This document shows, piece by piece, positions 61,477 to 64,000 of a stretch of DNA of 64,000 bases (position 1 is its first letter; each line of letters opens with the position of its first letter). Made by a program: the position numbers and the translations under genes. The stretch lies in contig NC_135252.1 of NCBI RefSeq assembly GCF_964204865.1, positions 13,103,383 through 13,167,382 of the forward strand, given 5' to 3'. The DNA is from Styela clava. Taxonomy: Eukaryota; Chordata; Ascidiacea; Stolidobranchia; Styelidae. The notes beneath the pieces were generated by a model, which was given only the letters and a program-made list of their open reading frames with translations, was not told the origin of the DNA and did no database searches.

Positions 61477-63038
61477 AGCTATCATATCTATTAATTTCAG
61501 CTGCTTAAGAGCAGCTCAGTTTCTTCACTTGCACAAAAAAATTTTGCGGCTTGTTTGTCGTGTACTCACTTTGTTTGTGTATCTTTAGTTAGAAAATAAG
61601 TGTATGCCTGACTTATAAGTATAGCTGTGATCTTATTCTATATGGATTAACGCGGGAAACCATTTTCTGTTTGTCAGATACAATCATATCTTTCTAATCT
61701 ACTTATTTGATTGAAATATGCACAGTTTCCTATCAATGTCGTTTGCCTAAAGTATTGAATTAACCACTTTTGCCCTGCTCAATACTTTCTAATACCGAGT
61801 GAAAGTATGATATGTAAAGACCATTCAATACTACTGTTCGAGTTGGTTTTATTTATTGTAATTATTGAAAAGAGTTCGAAAATGTGCCTTAGTATTTAGG
61901 TTCAAAACAGAGATTCGAAGTGATGTATGTATATGTGCTCGGTATCGGCGAATAAGACGATTCTGGCAAGCGATAATATCCAAATCACTAAATTCAAATT
62001 GCCGACTTCAAATTACAGAAAACTGATGGGTTTTAATTAAAAGTTGGTTACGTTTATCCACACTCGTTTTATGAGGTGGGTGTAAGTAAGTTGTGATTTA
62101 AACTGGTTTAAATACCGGTAGTTAAGTGTTAGCGTTTGAATATAAACGGCAATGAAACCTAACTTTTAGATCAATTTGCCAATACTCCATACTCAGCTTA
62201 CATTACAGAAATAAACAAATGTTCGATGGCTTAATTCTTTTCCGTTTAGTTTTTGATTTACTAAACTAAACTGTATAAAGTTTAAAGATATAACATATTC
62301 GTATTATATTACGTAGATTCTATTCTCTGCAGAATTATCATTTTAGAATCACAAAACAGTCTAGTATTCTAGTTCATGTTCACAAAAATAAATTTGCATG
62401 GTATTTGTGCATTTGTATTTTTTTTCGCGATGGTTGAGCTTATCAATCTGAAACACTGCTGAGCAGGATGTCCTTTTTAAATCGGGCAAGTGTAAGTGTC
62501 AAATCGAATAGACAAAAGAGTGTCAACTTATTGACCATTATTAGACGTCGCTAATTTCACCAGACAGGTTATAGATAGGTGGGTAATCAATCAAGCGACT
62601 TCAAAAATGATTCATGGTAGTATACTGATGAAAAAAAAATAATTGATTAAAAAATACTTGCTTAACTCAAGCTGGAAAACTTATAAACCGTGAATACTGG
62701 TTCTCAGGAAGCCTTGAATAGTACTATATTATGTAAAAAAAACTTTGAAGCGTAATATAAGAAAATGCATAAATTATATGTAGCAAACCGATAGTTTTTA
62801 TTTATGTGGAACAATATTGTTCTAAAATGGGATTTTATTTCTAAACGAAGGAATTATAATAAGAAACTTTGGTGCAGACATTTCCAGAAGCAATACTGCT
62901 TCTAAATTTGGCAAGTTCACTTGAAATGAGAAATTCATTTCATATTTTTTTTCAAATCTTTGTCACTATCAAAACCGTTTTGAAACACGCTGTTGTGACA
63001 TCACAACTAGAGGATTGAACAAAAAACAATATATCGTT
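61477..63038. other. Downstream flank of annexin
   Basis: About 1.6 kb, AT-rich. It must contain the annexin 3' UTR; candidate poly(A) signals are AATAAA near 62209 and 62387. No gene or clear repeat is seen. Confidence 0.5.
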
Positions 63039-63287
63039 TTATTGCCAGGGGGACACCACTCCTTTTACAGGTCGATAGGCAGCCTGCAAGCAGTCAATCT
63101 CTTCTAATGCCGTTGATTTTGGAGAAAAAATCATACACCCCTCGCTGTCAGTAGACTCGTCCACCATTGATGATATTAGCCCAACTGTAGAAGCTTGACG
63201 GGATGTGACCTTATGCACCTTGCTTGCTACACGAAGACGAAGGGCGCTGAACCGTGCGCCAATATTTTCCAGTCTAAACGCTCTAGT
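63039..63287 (-). CDS. Candidate 3'-terminal exon of an unidentified reverse-strand gene
   Basis: Read on the minus strand, a GTGATAG acceptor-like site is followed by 82 codons ending in TAA, and that stop is part of an AATAAA signal (63038-63043). The product includes R-V-A-S-K-V-H-K-V-T-S-R-Q-A and ISSMVDESTDSEGCMIF, ending V-V-S-P-W-Q, which looks like a protein C-terminus. A second open frame on the same strand (63227-63467, with LDNFTTHYNSPVFNKVAYCG) overlaps it in another phase and is also protein-like. One coding sequence broken by a frameshift is therefore possible. The family is not recognised. Confidence 0.3.
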   Translation of the reverse strand, partial: TRAFRLENIGARFSALRLRVASKVHKVTSRQASTVGLISSMVDESTDSEGCMIFSPKSTALEEIDCLQAAYRPVKGVVSPWQ

Positions 63288-63467
63288 CTATCACAATACA
63301 GCAATATTTGTCTATGTTCGGTCCAGACAATCCTCTCCAAATTATCCCGTCTTATAACTGAGATAAGCAAACTGAAGTCCACAAGCCCACAATACGCAAC
63401 TTTATTAAACACAGGAGAATTGTAATGTGTCGTGAAATTATCAAGCACCTGCTCATCACAAAATATA

Positions 63468-64000
63468 TAATCTAGATGTCAGATGGAGCCAAATAGATTA
63501 CGGAAACAGATGACGAATACAGATAGAGATGAAATAGAGAGGTTTCCTAAAAAAAAAAACAGCCTACACTATAAATACTATGAATTTGCCGCATAAATAA
63601 CCAACATGCAATCAAATTATATCGCTTACCGACTGTTTTTAGCCAAGGTCAACAATATATCGAATCTTTTATGTAACTGCAGAACACTGAAAATAAATAT
63701 GAACAAAGAAGCACTACAGTAACAGTACTTGACCCTACAGCATTAATTGTGGCAATAAATATAATACCAACAGTATTTCATCCAAATAAGACTACTATAT
63801 AACAAGCCGAATGCAATGAAATACAGAAAACTCACCAAGAATATTTCACAAAACAATCAAAACGCAGTACAGATTCACAAAATACAGTTCAATAATCCAG
63901 AGTTCAATGCAGCAAATTTTAAACTATTAGCAAGTTAAATAAGCATGAAACAAAGGAAACCATAATTAGCCCACTATAATTAATATGATACAGCTTTTCC
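63468..64000. other. Right-edge sequence, nothing identified
   Basis: AT-rich DNA with no supportable exon or repeat. If the reverse-strand candidate at 63039-63467 is real, further exons should lie beyond 63467 or outside the window. Confidence 0.5.

Noticed and set aside
1-64000. tRNA, rRNA, CRISPR arrays, bacterial operon signals
   Set aside because: No cloverleaf with A/B boxes, no rRNA-like sequence and no regularly spaced short repeats were seen; the gene structure is clearly that of an animal.

Overview
This is eukaryotic genomic DNA from an animal. Genes are split by many GT-AG introns, the sequence is AT-rich, and exons sit in a repeat-rich background. I rebuilt seven protein-coding genes exon by exon; in each the exon lengths sum to a whole number of codons and reading phase is kept across every junction. 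The gene content (an SLC7A4-like amino-acid transporter, lipocalins, WxxW domains, a Tctex-type dynein light chain, an annexin), short introns and many small transposons fit an invertebrate chordate, most plausibly an ascidian tunicate. That assignment is inference, with moderate confidence. All family names come from recognising motifs by eye; no database search was run.

Layout. 205-3652 (+): DYNLT2/TCTEX1D-type dynein light chain, 206 aa, with an unexplained 127-codon ORF in intron 2. 3653-9841: repeat-rich intergenic DNA with one orphan exon candidate. 9842-16597 (+): SLC7A4-like transporter, 638 aa, with a 1.03 kb inverted-repeat transposon in an intron. 17759-19194 (-) and 22092-23857 (-): tandem secreted lipocalins, 205 and 210 aa, with the same six-exon structure. 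27450-32734 (+): secreted cysteine-rich protein, 602 aa, ending in two WxxW (mucin/CILP-type) domains. 34691-51705 (+): secreted protein of 1226 aa that begins with the same cysteine-rich module and continues with about 21 EGF-like modules, a TIL domain and two more EGF-like modules. 56940-61476 (+): annexin, 323 aa. At the right edge (63039-63467, -) there is coding-looking sequence with a polyadenylation signal.

The most interesting signal is the pair of neighbouring secreted genes at 27-52 kb. They share an N-terminal module of unknown family: signal peptide, a furin-like R-[RK]-K-R site, a conserved FF..C.F.KTG..F.SW..VIDF.LRD block, and identical intron phases over five exons. Each copy is joined to an unrelated C-terminal half. 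The EGF gene has also grown recently by duplication of about 0.95 kb exon pairs together with their introns.

Mobile DNA is mostly of hAT type. There are full elements with 8-bp target duplications, one holding a decayed transposase C-terminus, and a roughly 100-bp near-palindromic family, two copies of which have perfect 8-bp duplications. No tRNA, rRNA or CRISPR array was seen.
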